DNA of 64,000 nucleotides from UBA6912 sp963792895 (GCA_963792895.1 CAWBYA010000003.1:310001-374000), one strand, 5' to 3'. Counted from the first letter of the stretch, positions 26,521 through 35,342 are shown. Translations and numbers: made by a program. Notes: generated from the letters alone by a model not told the origin.

Positions 26521-27636
26521 TCAACCGCTGGCGGGCATTCCGTAGAGCTCGATCAGCTCTTGCGTGATCACTTCGGGCCGGAACTTCTCGGCTCGCCGCT
26601 TCCCAGCGGCACCGAGGCTGCTGCGCAGCTCAGGGTCGGCTGCGAGCTTGCGCAGTGCCGCCGCCGCTGCGGCCACGTTGCCGGAGGGGAACACGAGCCC
26701 CGCTTCGTCGTTACCCAGGAGGGCCACGAGCGGCTCGATGTCGCTGCCGACCACGGGAAGGCCGTTCATCATGGCCTCGGCCGCGACTCGGCAGAACGAT
26801 TCGGCGCGGGACGGGCAGAACACGATGTCGAGATCGGCATAGACCTCGCTCACATCGGCGCGTTTGCCGGCCGGGTCGACGAGCGACGGGGGGAACTCGG
26901 CGAGCTCTTCCCACACCTCGCGGTTCTCGTCCAGCGGCTCGAGGAAGACGTGGAGCTTCCACCTCACCGGCGCGTCGTCAAGGTTGCGGATCACGTCCGG
27001 CATCATGTCAAAGCCCTTGCGCTCAGTGGCGCCACCGAGGATCCCGATGTTCAGCGGGAGCGTCCCGCCCCGGTGCCTCCGTGCGAGGACCTCGTCCGGA
27101 TCGATGGGATTCGCCACGATGACCGCATCTCCGGCGTCGCACAGGCCATTCTCGACGGCAACCCGCTCGGCCGTCGGTGAGACGGCTGCGAGTCTGAGTT
27201 TCGGAAGCAGCTTGCGGAGCACGGGCCCGAGCCGTGCTCCCCATCGTGATCCCACGGGGTCGTGAATCCAGACGACTGTGGTCGCCTGGGTGAGGAGGGC
27301 GGCCGGCGCTGCGAGATTCAGCCCGGTCAGTGCGTTCGCATGGATGGCACTGAGGCGCCTGCGGTTGCGCACCGCCCACCATGCGATCACCAGCCCCGCG
27401 GCAAGCCGCAGGAACCGATCCAGTGGGTGCCTCGGGCGGCGGGGGAGATCGATGTACTCGTCTGCCAACCCTTCCGACCGTGCAAACTCGATGAACGGGC
27501 CGAACGGTGGGGCCGCCAGCACCCTGTTCACCCTGCCGTCGAGGGCCGTCAACAGCGTCGCCAAGCTCCGGTTGGATCCACCGAGCGCCGCCGGCGTCGC
27601 AACGAACAGGATCGTTGGGAGCTCGGGACGGCTCAT
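26521..27636 (-). CDS. glycosyltransferase family 4
   Basis: A 371-residue GT4-type protein. The N-terminus TILFVATPAALGGSNRSLATLL is the acceptor-side loop, IHANALTGLNLAAP and VWIHDPVGSRWG follow, and the donor side has NIGILGGATERKGFDMM and the EX7E-like CPSRAESFCRVAAEAMMNGLP. ATG 27636 was chosen because the fold begins there; a longer start at 27702 would add a low-complexity segment. It lies 19 bases downstream of the ABC permease gene, so transporter and transferase probably form one transcript. Confidence 0.85.
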   Translation of the reverse strand: MSRPELPTILFVATPAALGGSNRSLATLLTALDGRVNRVLAAPPFGPFIEFARSEGLADEYIDLPRRPRHPLDRFLRLAAGLVIAWWAVRNRRRLSAIHANALTGLNLAAPAALLTQATTVVWIHDPVGSRWGARLGPVLRKLLPKLRLAAVSPTAERVAVENGLCDAGDAVIVANPIDPDEVLARRHRGGTLPLNIGILGGATERKGFDMMPDVIRNLDDAPVRWKLHVFLEPLDENREVWEELAEFPPSLVDPAGKRADVSEVYADLDIVFCPSRAESFCRVAAEAMMNGLPVVGSDIEPLVALLGNDEAGLVFPSGNVAAAAAALRKLAADPELRSSLGAAGKRRAEKFRPEVITQELIELYGMPASG

Positions 27637-27655
27637 CGGCCTGCTTCCGCTGCCA

Positions 27656-28516
27656 TCAATAGCCGCTGAGCATGCCCATCTTGCGGGCGAATTCGAGGGC
27701 ACGACGATAGGACCAGAGGCCGAGTGGGAAGAAGACGACCGAGAACGCGGCGAGCACGATCGCAGCGGTTGCGAATGGCAGCTCGAAGGCGCCCGGATCG
27801 CTCATGAGCAACGTCCGAGATCCATTGATGACGTAGGTGTGCGGGATCAGCCAAGAGAACGCCCTCAGCCATGGAGGGAGCTGCGACACGGAGAACACGG
27901 ATCCAGCGAGCAGGCCCGCAGCGAGGCTGTACACATGGAGAATGGGCTGCGACTTCAGCGTGAGCATCAGGACTGCGGCCGACAGCACTCCAATTGCCGT
28001 TGTCGCAACGAGACCGAGGAGGATGAGCACTATGACTGCGGCGATCTGGTCCAGTTGGTAGCTCGCACCGAGGAGCACGCCCACGGCCATGATCATCGAT
28101 CCGCTGAAGATCCCGAGGAACAGCTGCCACGTGTTCATCGCGAGGGGGAGCGTGGTCCACGATACGGGCTCGACCAGGTACGTCTCGAGGGTTCCGCGCT
28201 GGAACGCCCGTTGCATGCTGCCTCCGAAGCCCGACAGTGCTCCGCCGAGCATGGACGAGACGCCGAGACCGATCGCAACAAACGTCAGGTAGTCGCTCCC
28301 CACCCGTGAGTCACGGATCAGCTGGCCGATGAAGAACGACAGCAACAGCGGCATCACGCTGCGGACCAGCGTGAACGCAAAGGTCATCGGGTAGCTGATC
28401 TCTTCGATGAACTCGGTGCGGAGAAACGCCATGAGCGTTGCGCGCATCGGCGGCCTGGGTCGTGCCAGCCTGCGTTCGCGGCGGTCAGCATCGAGCAGTG
28501 GTTGTGTAGCGGTCAT
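27656..28516 (-). CDS. ABC-2 type transporter permease
   Basis: A 286-residue integral membrane protein with six hydrophobic helices after a basic N-terminal segment (RRERRLARPRPP). The arrangement, including an amphipathic stretch FGGSMQRAFQRGTLETYLVEP and the late QLPPWLRAFSWLIPHTYVING, is the ABC-2 exporter pattern (LPPWLxxxsxxxPxTY). A GGGGGA ribosome site precedes the ATG at 28516. It pairs with the ATPase gene just upstream. The substrate may be a glycan, teichoic-acid-like polymer or lipid; its position beside glycosyltransferases favours a glycan. Confidence 0.88.
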   Translation of the reverse strand: MTATQPLLDADRRERRLARPRPPMRATLMAFLRTEFIEEISYPMTFAFTLVRSVMPLLLSFFIGQLIRDSRVGSDYLTFVAIGLGVSSMLGGALSGFGGSMQRAFQRGTLETYLVEPVSWTTLPLAMNTWQLFLGIFSGSMIMAVGVLLGASYQLDQIAAVIVLILLGLVATTAIGVLSAAVLMLTLKSQPILHVYSLAAGLLAGSVFSVSQLPPWLRAFSWLIPHTYVINGSRTLLMSDPGAFELPFATAAIVLAAFSVVFFPLGLWSYRRALEFARKMGMLSGY

Positions 28517-28530
28517 CGGAGGTCCCCCTG

Positions 28531-29634
28531 TCAGCCGAGCCGGATCTTCTGGTTGCCCTGGCCCTGGCGTCGCTGGCGCTTGCGGCCTTTGCGGCTGCCG
28601 TCGCCGTTCGCAGAGTCAGTTGCGGACTCGTCGGTCTCGGCGTCGTCGCCACCGTACATCTCGGCGAGCAGATCACGCAGTGGGCGGTGGATTTCGGTCA
28701 CCCGAGACACTTCCGGTAGAAAGTCCCCGAGCTCGGCGAGTAGGAGGCCCTGGTGGCCGCCATGTTCGAGAATGAACCGCACCATCGCGCCGTTCTGGTG
28801 AACCGAGGCGGCGACGTTGGCTGCGTCGATGGCCTTGGCCGCCAGTGCAGCGGTGCCGGTTTCATCGAAATGCACTTCGAGGCAAGGGCGATCGAGATTC
28901 TGCCGCATCGTGTCGAGATCGCCGTCGTAGCGGACTTCCCCGCGATCGAGGAGGATCACTCGGGAGTGCAGCGCTTCGATTTCTTCGAGGCGGTGAGAGG
29001 ACACCAACGCAGCGATCCGGCGCTCCCGCACGATGTCCATTATGAGGTTGAGCAGGCCGTGCGCCGCAACGGGATCCACGGCGCCCGTCGGCTCGTCGAG
29101 GATCAGGACCTCGGGGTCATGAAGCAGCGCTCGGGCAAGCTGGATCCGGGCACGCATTCCGGCCGACAGGGCGAAGATCGTCTTCTGAGCGGCGTGGCCG
29201 AGACCAACGATCTCGAGGTTGTCCTTGATCTTCCGCTCGAGGCGGGCGCCGCGGATGCCCTGCAACATGCCGTGGAAGCGCAGGTTCTCCGAACACGTGA
29301 GCCGCATGAGCATCGACCGATCGTCGCCGGGCATCCAACCGACGAGGCTGCGTACGGAAACCGACTGCTTGGTGGCGTTGTAGCCCATCACCGTTGCGGT
29401 GCCCTTGGTCGGGGTCGTCAGGCCAACGAGGATGCGAAACGTGGTGGTCTTGCCGGCGCCGTTGGGTCCGACGACCGCCACGATCTCCCCGGGATCGACC
29501 CTGAAGCTGATGTCCCCGAGCGCGACCACAGGCTCAACGAGGTTGCTGCGAACAAGCGCCTTCATCCACCCGGGCGACGGGAAGTACGTTTTGTTGACGT
29601 GGTCGACGACGATGCTCGACTCAATGCTGGTCAC
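28531..29634 (-). CDS. ABC transporter ATP-binding protein
   Basis: A 367-residue ATPase. It has Walker A GPNGAGKTTTFRIL, the LGWMPGDD-type Q-loop region, signature LSAGMRARIQLARALLHDP (here LSAGM in place of LSGGQ), Walker B VLILDEPTGAVDP and the H-loop VSSHRLEE. An N-terminal extension WMKALVRSNLVEPVVAL precedes the core, and the C-terminus carries a Glu/Asp-rich then strongly basic tail (RKGRKRQRRQGQG). GTG 29634 is the start. It forms the exporter with the permease 14 bases downstream. Confidence 0.9.
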   Translation of the reverse strand: MTSIESSIVVDHVNKTYFPSPGWMKALVRSNLVEPVVALGDISFRVDPGEIVAVVGPNGAGKTTTFRILVGLTTPTKGTATVMGYNATKQSVSVRSLVGWMPGDDRSMLMRLTCSENLRFHGMLQGIRGARLERKIKDNLEIVGLGHAAQKTIFALSAGMRARIQLARALLHDPEVLILDEPTGAVDPVAAHGLLNLIMDIVRERRIAALVSSHRLEEIEALHSRVILLDRGEVRYDGDLDTMRQNLDRPCLEVHFDETGTAALAAKAIDAANVAASVHQNGAMVRFILEHGGHQGLLLAELGDFLPEVSRVTEIHRPLRDLLAEMYGGDDAETDESATDSANGDGSRKGRKRQRRQGQGNQKIRLG

Positions 29635-29794
29635 GGCGAAGCGCCTTTCGGTTCGATTCCCCCAATTAGGCCCACTCGTAACGAAATCGGACGGTGGTGG
29701 GGAGGGTCGTGGCGCCAGGCCAAAGCGTCCCCCTGCACCGGATGTCCAGCGTCGTCGCGCTCGAGTGTCTGTCTATCCAGGGTCGGATACTACC

Positions 29795-31531
29795 GTGCCC
29801 CCCATACGGCAGGGGATAGGTCCAGCGCACTGTTCTACGAGGCGACGGCGCCTTCTGGTCCCGCTGGTGGGGATGATCCTGGTGTCGGCGGCGTGCTCCA
29901 ACGCTCCAGCCGGCACCTCTCCGAGCGCGACCGGCTCCAGCACCGATCCGTCGGGCGCCGTCACCACCGCGTCGGCCGACCTCGAGGGAGTCGACCGCGT
30001 GCTGTCGGGGGCGATGCTGCTCCCCGATGGCTTCGTCGTTCCGGCGGGGGAGGTGTGGGCGTTCGATCCGCAGGTCTCCACGACGGTCGAGGTTGCTGCG
30101 AACGTCGAGGTCTTGGGCACGCTGGTCATGCATCCGGCCGCTGATGATGTTGAGCACGTCCTGCGGTTCGTCGACGTTGACGAATCCCGGTTCGTCGGCG
30201 GCGGCATGGATCCCGTTGCGAGCGATGTTGGGCTGTGGGTGGTGGGAGACGGCCGGCTGGATCTCAACGGGTCCGAGAAAGTGGCCTGGGCGTATGAGTG
30301 GGATCCCGCCTGGCACGGAGACGAAGTCGTCGCCGCCCCGACGGCGTCCGCTGACTACGACGGGTTCGTGCCCGTATCCGGCCCTGGCGATGTGCCGCCT
30401 CCGAACGACCTCGGTTACGCAGCCGAACTGCTCAACCTCTCGCGCAACGTTCGCATCGAAGGTACCCCCGAAGGCCGAACCCACGTGTTCATTCGGTCTA
30501 CCCGCCCCCAGACCATCAGATACGTTGCGCTTCGCTACGTCGCTCCTGACCTCACGAATGCGGCGGAGCGGGATCGCGACCAGGACGAGACGGGTCGGTA
30601 TGGCGTCCATTTCCATCACAACGGTGACGCCTCCCGGGGGTCGCTCGTCGAGGGCGTTGTTGTGAGGAATGCCGGCAACCACGCCTTCGTTCCGCACGCA
30701 TCCCATGGCATCACGTTCCGAGACACCATCAGCTTCGACACCGTCAACGCCGCCTACTGGTGGGATCCCACCAGCAGGCGGAAGCCGGGCAACGCAACCG
30801 ACGACGCCGTGTACGAACGCGCCGTGGCCGCCCTGGTGCGCCCCACGGATGGTCGCGACCCTGCATTCCAGCTCGGAGAGGGTGTGGGCAACTCGGTTGT
30901 GAACTCGGTCGCCGTCGGGGTGCAGGCCGCCGGGCCGGACAATTCGGGTTTCGGGTGGCCCGGCACGGAGCAGGGCGTGTGGAGGTTCACGGGCAACGTG
31001 GCGCACAACAACGCGTCGCACGGAATCTTCGTGTGGCAGAACTCAACAGACAACCATGTGATCGACGGCTTCACCGCCTATCACAACGCCAAAGCCGGTG
31101 TGTCTCATGGCGCGTACCGGAACTCGTACACCTACCGCGATCTCACACTGGTCGGCAACGATGAGCGCCGCGGCGGGAACGTCGCAATCGAGTCCATCGC
31201 CGTCGGTCGCCCTTCGCGTGACGGGGCAGCGCAAATGCAGTTGTGGGAAGGGGTGGTCACAGACGGTGCCGTGCTGCGGACGGGGAGACACGCCCAGGAT
31301 CCTGAGGCTCCCGTGCGCTTCGTTGGGTGTGACTTCTCCGCAGTGGTGATTGCCGAGGGACCGGGCCACTACTCCGTGTACGAGTTCGTCGATTGCGGCC
31401 TGACGCCGGAAGATGTCACGATCGAGTTCATGCATCCCCAGTCTGTGCTGCGCGCCCAGGATGGCGACACCGCATGGTCGCTGACCGCCGACGGCATCGC
31501 AGTCGACATTCCCCCATTTGTCGAACCATGA
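29795..31531 (+). CDS. lipoprotein with G8 domain and right-handed beta-helix
   Basis: A 578-residue lipoprotein. The basic n-region STRRRRLLVPLVGMIL leads to the lipobox VSAACS, so the Cys should be lipidated. Residues about 60-190 are a G8 domain (LPDGFVVPAGEVWAFDP, EVLGTLVMHP), and the rest forms parallel beta-helix repeats with NVRIEGTPEGRTHVFI, GRYGVHFHHNGD, NAGNHAFVPHASHGITF and NASHGIFVWQNSTDNHVI. Animal G8 proteins (CEMIP, TMEM2) act on hyaluronan; whether this protein cuts a glycan is inference. It is a paralogue of the protein at 39558 but has a lipid anchor instead of surface repeats. GTG 29795 is the only start that gives a clean signal. Confidence 0.8.
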   Translation: MPPIRQGIGPAHCSTRRRRLLVPLVGMILVSAACSNAPAGTSPSATGSSTDPSGAVTTASADLEGVDRVLSGAMLLPDGFVVPAGEVWAFDPQVSTTVEVAANVEVLGTLVMHPAADDVEHVLRFVDVDESRFVGGGMDPVASDVGLWVVGDGRLDLNGSEKVAWAYEWDPAWHGDEVVAAPTASADYDGFVPVSGPGDVPPPNDLGYAAELLNLSRNVRIEGTPEGRTHVFIRSTRPQTIRYVALRYVAPDLTNAAERDRDQDETGRYGVHFHHNGDASRGSLVEGVVVRNAGNHAFVPHASHGITFRDTISFDTVNAAYWWDPTSRRKPGNATDDAVYERAVAALVRPTDGRDPAFQLGEGVGNSVVNSVAVGVQAAGPDNSGFGWPGTEQGVWRFTGNVAHNNASHGIFVWQNSTDNHVIDGFTAYHNAKAGVSHGAYRNSYTYRDLTLVGNDERRGGNVAIESIAVGRPSRDGAAQMQLWEGVVTDGAVLRTGRHAQDPEAPVRFVGCDFSAVVIAEGPGHYSVYEFVDCGLTPEDVTIEFMHPQSVLRAQDGDTAWSLTADGIAVDIPPFVEP

Positions 31532-31598
31532 AGGGTGCGCTCGCCGCAGGGTCACAAAACGGGCCGAGCGCCCCAGGGTTTGGGCCCCGAGCCACACC

Positions 31599-31604
31599 TA
31601 TACT
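31599..31604 (+). promoter_or_regulatory. -10 box TATACT before the flavoprotein gene
   Basis: A near-consensus TATACT hexamer 45 bases before ATG 31650. A T/G-rich TTTGGG lies upstream but at short spacing, so only the -10 is claimed. It should drive the flavoprotein and adenylation genes. Confidence 0.45.
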
Positions 31605-31649
31605 CGCTCAGGTTCCACACGTGTTTGGCGCCCAATCGAGGGGGGATTC

Positions 31650-32795
31650 ATGGACTTCTCGTGGTCCGAGGAGCAGCTTGCCTTTCGACAGGCCGTTGTC
31701 GAGTTTGCTCAGAAGGAACTCAACGACCGGCTGGTCGAGCGTGATGAGCGGTTCGAGTTCTCACGCGACGCATGGAACAAGGCTGCGGAGTTCGGGCTGA
31801 TCGGTCTCCCGTTCCCCGAGGAATACGGAGGCCAGGGCGCCGACTACCTCACGACGATGCTCGCGATGGAAGCCCTCGGCTACGGCTGCCGCGACAACGG
31901 GCTGATCTTCTCGATGAACGCTCACCTCTGGTCTGGCGCGTTGCCCATCTCCCGCTTCGGGACCGAGGAGCAGAAGCGCAAGTACCTCCCCGGGCTCATC
32001 GACGGACGGCTCATATCGGTGCAAGGCATGACGGAGCCGGGCACGGGCTCGGACGCATATGCGCTCGCCACCTCCGCCGTCGAGGACGGAGACCACTACG
32101 TGATCAACGGGGCGAAGACTTTCATCACGAACGCCCCTGTTGCGGACGTCTTCATCGTGTTCACCACGGTTGATCGCAGCAAGGGCTGGCTTGGCCTCAC
32201 CGCCTTCATCGTCGACGCCGACACTCCGGGCCTCACGATCGGGAAGAATTTCCACAAGATGGGCATCCGCACGTCGCCGATGAGCGAGCTCGTTTTCGAA
32301 GACTGCCGGGTACCGAAGGAGAACATGCTCGCCAAGCGCGGTTCGGGCATGATGATCTTCAACCACTCCATCGAGCACGAGCGTGGCGCCATCCTCGCGC
32401 ACACCATCGGGACCATGGAACGACAACTCGAAGAGGCCCTGGCGTACGCCCGGCAGCGCAAACAGTTCGGGCAGGCGATCGGCAAGTTCCAGGCCGTATC
32501 TCACCGGCTCGTGGACATGAAGGTGCGTCTCGAAGCCGGTCGGCTGCTGTTGTACCGGCTTGGCTGGATGTGGGACCAAGGCAAGGGCAAGTCCATCGAC
32601 GCCTCGATGGTCAAGCTGTTCCTGTCCGAGGCGTGGGTGCAATCGAGCATCGACACGATGTGGGTTCACGGCGGCTACGGCTACATGGTCGAGACCGAGT
32701 TGGAGCGCGACGTCAGGGACGCCTTCTCCAGCCGCATCTACTCGGGCACGAACGACATCCAGAAGAACGTCATCGCGAGTCAGTTGAAGCTGTGA
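31650..32795 (+). CDS. acyl-CoA-dehydrogenase-like flavoprotein, probable carrier-bound aminoacyl oxidase
   Basis: A 381-residue flavoprotein of the acyl-CoA dehydrogenase fold: SWSEEQLAFRQAVVEFAQ helix, GMTEPGTGSDAYAL flavin loop, INGAKTFITNAPVAD, YARQRKQFGQAIGKFQA and the C-terminal RIYSGTNDIQKNVIA. The medium-chain-type catalytic Glu (YEGT) is Ser here, while Glu244 in SIEHERGAIL stands at the isovaleryl-CoA-dehydrogenase-type position. That pattern is found in flavoproteins that oxidise prolyl groups on carrier proteins. The next gene encodes an adenylating enzyme and a carrier protein gene lies nearby, supporting such a role. An AGGGGGGATTC ribosome site marks the ATG. An ordinary short-chain acyl-CoA dehydrogenase is the alternative. 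Confidence 0.82.
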   Translation: MDFSWSEEQLAFRQAVVEFAQKELNDRLVERDERFEFSRDAWNKAAEFGLIGLPFPEEYGGQGADYLTTMLAMEALGYGCRDNGLIFSMNAHLWSGALPISRFGTEEQKRKYLPGLIDGRLISVQGMTEPGTGSDAYALATSAVEDGDHYVINGAKTFITNAPVADVFIVFTTVDRSKGWLGLTAFIVDADTPGLTIGKNFHKMGIRTSPMSELVFEDCRVPKENMLAKRGSGMMIFNHSIEHERGAILAHTIGTMERQLEEALAYARQRKQFGQAIGKFQAVSHRLVDMKVRLEAGRLLLYRLGWMWDQGKGKSIDASMVKLFLSEAWVQSSIDTMWVHGGYGYMVETELERDVRDAFSSRIYSGTNDIQKNVIASQLKL

Positions 32796-34393
32796 GCTAC
32801 CGGTACCTGGTCCACCACTACGTTCAGGATTCGGCGGCCCGCACCCCGGACAAGGTTGCGCTGGTCGACGGTGAAAGGTCCCTGACCTATCGGGAGCTCG
32901 ACGAGCGGTCCAACCAGGTGGCGAATCTCCTGCATTCGCTCGGTGTCGAGAAGGGCGACCGGGTCGGTCTCTACATGCGCAAGTCGCTTGAAGCCGTGGT
33001 CGGCATCTACGGCGTGATGAAGGCGGGGGCGGCGTACGTGCCGCTCGATCCCAGCGCTCCCGAGCACCGAATCGGCTACATCGCCGGCAACTGCGGGCTG
33101 CGCCACATCCTCACCGGTAAGGAGAAGCGGCGAGCGTGGGCAACCGTGAAGCAGGAGGACGCCGCAGCCCTCGAGCACTTCATCGTGATGAACGGCGAAG
33201 CGGGCGACCGGGACATACCCGGCGTGACGATGCACAGCGCCGATACGATCGACCAGCATCCGGCAGCGCTGCTCCACGACCCGCAGGTGACGCAGCAGCA
33301 CCTCGCGTACATCCTCTACACCTCTGGGTCGACCGGCGATCCGAAGGGCGTCATGCTCACCCACCTTGCGTGCCGAGGCTTCGTCGACTGGGCGGCCGAG
33401 GAGTACGGCGTCGTCCCCGAAGACACCGTCTCGAGCCACGCGCCGCTGCATTTCGACTTGTCGACGTTCGATCTCTATGCGGCGGCGCGCGCCGGGGCGA
33501 CCCTCGTGTTGGTGCCATCGAAGCTGTCGGTGTTCCCGATCGAAGTGGCGAAGTTCATCGACAAGCACGGCATCACCGTGTGGTACTCGGTCCCGAGCAT
33601 CCTCACGATGATGGTCGAGCATGCCAACCTCCAACAGGGAGCACTGCCCAGCATCCGAGCCCTGCTCTTCGCCGGCGAGGTCTTCCCGACGAAGTACCTC
33701 TCGCGCCTCATGCGGCTCATGCCACACGCCATATTCGCCAACCTCTACGGGCCTACCGAGACGAACGTGTGCACCGCGTATACGGTGCCCGAGCCGCCGC
33801 CCGAGGATGGTCCCACCATCTCGATCGGGAGGGCGATTGGCAACGTCGACACCTTCGTGATCGACGACGAAGGCGAGGTGGTGGCTCCCGGCACGGTCGG
33901 CGAGCTGCTGGTGCGCGGACCAACCGTCATGCGGGGGTACTGGGGAGACATCGAACGAACCAGGCAGCGTCTCGTGACCGATCCTCGCGATCCCGATTTC
34001 GGTGACCCCGTCTACCGGACAGGCGACCTCGTCGAGGAGATGCCGGACGGCAACTACAAGTTCCTCGGCCGGCGAGATCATCAGATCAAGCACAGGGGCT
34101 ACCGCATCGAGCTCGGCGACATCGAGACGGCCATCAATGCGCACGCCGACGTCGTGGAATGCGCCGTCGTCGCGGTGCCCGACGAGTTCGTCTCGAACCG
34201 CATCAAGGCGTTCGTCGCCGTCAAGGCCGAAATCGCCGAGAACGAGATGATCAACCACTGCGGCGAGCTGATTCAGAAGTACATGATCCCGGAGACGTTC
34301 TACTTCAGGGAACACCTGCCCAAGACGTCACGTGGCAAGATCGACCGTCAGCTGCTCGGTCGCGAGGCGATCGAACTGGCAGCCGCCGAGTAG
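32792..34393 (+). CDS. amino-acid adenylation enzyme (stand-alone A domain)
   Basis: A 533-residue member of the NRPS-type adenylate-forming family. It has A3 at about residue 174 (YTSGSTGDPKG), A4 HFDLSTFDLYA, A5 NLYGPTETN, A7 YRTGDL, A8 GRRDHQIKHRGYRIE and A10 with its catalytic Lys (TSRGKIDRQ). There is no fused carrier or condensation domain. The enzyme would activate an amino acid as its adenylate and load it onto a separate carrier protein; proline is a reasonable guess from the flavoprotein partner and the A4 region, as in RedM or PltF. GTG 32792 overlaps the flavoprotein stop (GTGA). Substrate identity is not proven by sequence. Confidence 0.88.
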   Translation: MSYRYLVHHYVQDSAARTPDKVALVDGERSLTYRELDERSNQVANLLHSLGVEKGDRVGLYMRKSLEAVVGIYGVMKAGAAYVPLDPSAPEHRIGYIAGNCGLRHILTGKEKRRAWATVKQEDAAALEHFIVMNGEAGDRDIPGVTMHSADTIDQHPAALLHDPQVTQQHLAYILYTSGSTGDPKGVMLTHLACRGFVDWAAEEYGVVPEDTVSSHAPLHFDLSTFDLYAAARAGATLVLVPSKLSVFPIEVAKFIDKHGITVWYSVPSILTMMVEHANLQQGALPSIRALLFAGEVFPTKYLSRLMRLMPHAIFANLYGPTETNVCTAYTVPEPPPEDGPTISIGRAIGNVDTFVIDDEGEVVAPGTVGELLVRGPTVMRGYWGDIERTRQRLVTDPRDPDFGDPVYRTGDLVEEMPDGNYKFLGRRDHQIKHRGYRIELGDIETAINAHADVVECAVVAVPDEFVSNRIKAFVAVKAEIAENEMINHCGELIQKYMIPETFYFREHLPKTSRGKIDRQLLGREAIELAAAE

Positions 34394-34814
34394 GCGATTC
34401 GGAACGCCTGCACCGGCTCGTCCCTTCTGTCTGGGGGGCACACGCCGACGTGAGCCGGGGGAGAGTCACGATTCACGGTCCTGAAACGGGCATGCGGACT
34501 TGTTTCCCCCGTCGGATCGATCGAGTGGGTCGAGCGCAACCCGGGCGGCCGCCCGAGATGGCCGATCGCCGAGCCAACCGCCTGACCACGTCTCAGCATC
34601 GGCAACTCGGCCGCAACGGCCACCGCTGTCCGACCGCAGTGCAGATCGAGTGTCCGTTGCCTTTGGTCGCTGCGCTCTCGATCGAGCTGCGTTCCGGCGC
34701 AGCTCGCACATGGACGGCGCGCAAGCGGTCCGGCAGGGTCTCCCGCACCCGCACACGCGCGAACGACGCCCCCATTGGGGCGCCGTTCAAAAGGGGCTTG
34801 CCGCGAGTCGGGCG
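34394..34814. other. convergent intergenic region
   Basis: A 421-base gap between the adenylation gene and the oppositely oriented carrier-protein gene. I find no frame with family features in either direction. Its only clear structure is the long inverted repeat near its right end. Confidence 0.6.
34761..34788. repeat. inverted repeat, possible bidirectional terminator
   Basis: Arms GAACG and CGTTC enclose arms CGCCCC and GGGGCG with a CATT loop; one mismatch separates the two stem sections (11 pairs in all). It lies 26 bases after the carrier-protein stop in that gene's direction. There is no T-run, so its role as terminator is uncertain. Confidence 0.5.
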
Positions 34815-35060
34815 TCAGCCGAGCTTGGACTCCACCAGCTTCGTGATGCTCTGGAGGGTCTCGAAGTTGTCCAGGTTCACCTCTTCGGCGTCGATCGAGA
34901 CATTGAACTTGCTCTCGATGAACGACACGAGGGTGAAGATGCCGAGCGAGTCGACGACTTCCTCCTCGAGCAGGTTGGTGTTGTCCTCGACGTCGACGTC
35001 GCCATCCGGGACGAACTCCTCGAGGATGTAGTCCTTGATGCTGGCCTTGATGTCCGCCAT
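34815..35060 (-). CDS. acyl/peptidyl carrier protein
   Basis: An 81-residue carrier protein. Ser38 in EEVVDSLGIF is the phosphopantetheine attachment site, preceded by the usual acidic loop (DVDVEDNTNLLEE) and followed by TLVSFIESKFNVSI helix II/III residues. It resembles the small stand-alone carriers that receive proline in pyrrole pathways more than fatty-acid ACPs. AAAGGAG lies 8 bases before the ATG. The adenylation and flavoprotein genes converge on it from the left, so carrier, activator and oxidase sit within 3.5 kb. Confidence 0.88.
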   Translation of the reverse strand: MADIKASIKDYILEEFVPDGDVDVEDNTNLLEEEVVDSLGIFTLVSFIESKFNVSIDAEEVNLDNFETLQSITKLVESKLG

Positions 35061-35093
35061 ACGGCGCTCCTTTGTTCGGTCTGGTGATCTCGA

Positions 35094-35216
35094 TCAGACG
35101 CCGGGGATGCCGGTTGTCGGCGCCCCGTGATCTGCTGCTTTGGGACCGTCCTGGCGCAGCGGCAACAGGGCGGCGCGTGCGATGGATGAGATGACGCCGT
35201 TTCCGGCATTCGTCAT
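35094..35216 (-). CDS. small 40-residue protein upstream of the carrier gene
   Basis: ATG 35216 stands 7 bases behind TTGGGGGATT, a ribosome site as strong as that of the flavoprotein gene. The product runs MTNAGNGVISSIARAALLPL followed by RQDGPKAADHGAPTTGIPGV. The first half can form an amphipathic helix, and the second is Gly/Pro-rich. It lies 33 bases before the carrier gene and about 90 bases after a good promoter. It could be a leader peptide, a small partner protein or a precursor peptide. No family is recognised. Confidence 0.5.
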   Translation of the reverse strand: MTNAGNGVISSIARAALLPLRQDGPKAADHGAPTTGIPGV

Positions 35217-35312
35217 GCTGAATCCCCCAATCCGGTGTCTTTCGGTCCCGCCCACTCGCGCATGGCGTATCCCGAAACTCACAGTCTGTGCTGACCGTTC
35301 CCAGCAGGGGAC

Positions 35313-35342
35313 AACGTAGGGCAACGGCGTGTGATACGTCAA
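35313..35342 (-). promoter_or_regulatory. promoter TTGACG-18-TACGTT for the small ORF and carrier gene
   Basis: On the minus strand TTGACG (35337-35342) and TACGTT (35313-35318) are 18 bases apart, a good housekeeping-sigma promoter. Transcription would begin near 35306 and read through the 40-residue ORF into the carrier-protein gene. Confidence 0.6.

Noticed and set aside
26270..26524. 84-codon minus-strand frame overlapping the glycosyltransferase stop
   Set aside because: TTG start, no ribosome site, Arg/Ser-rich product and no recognisable domain.
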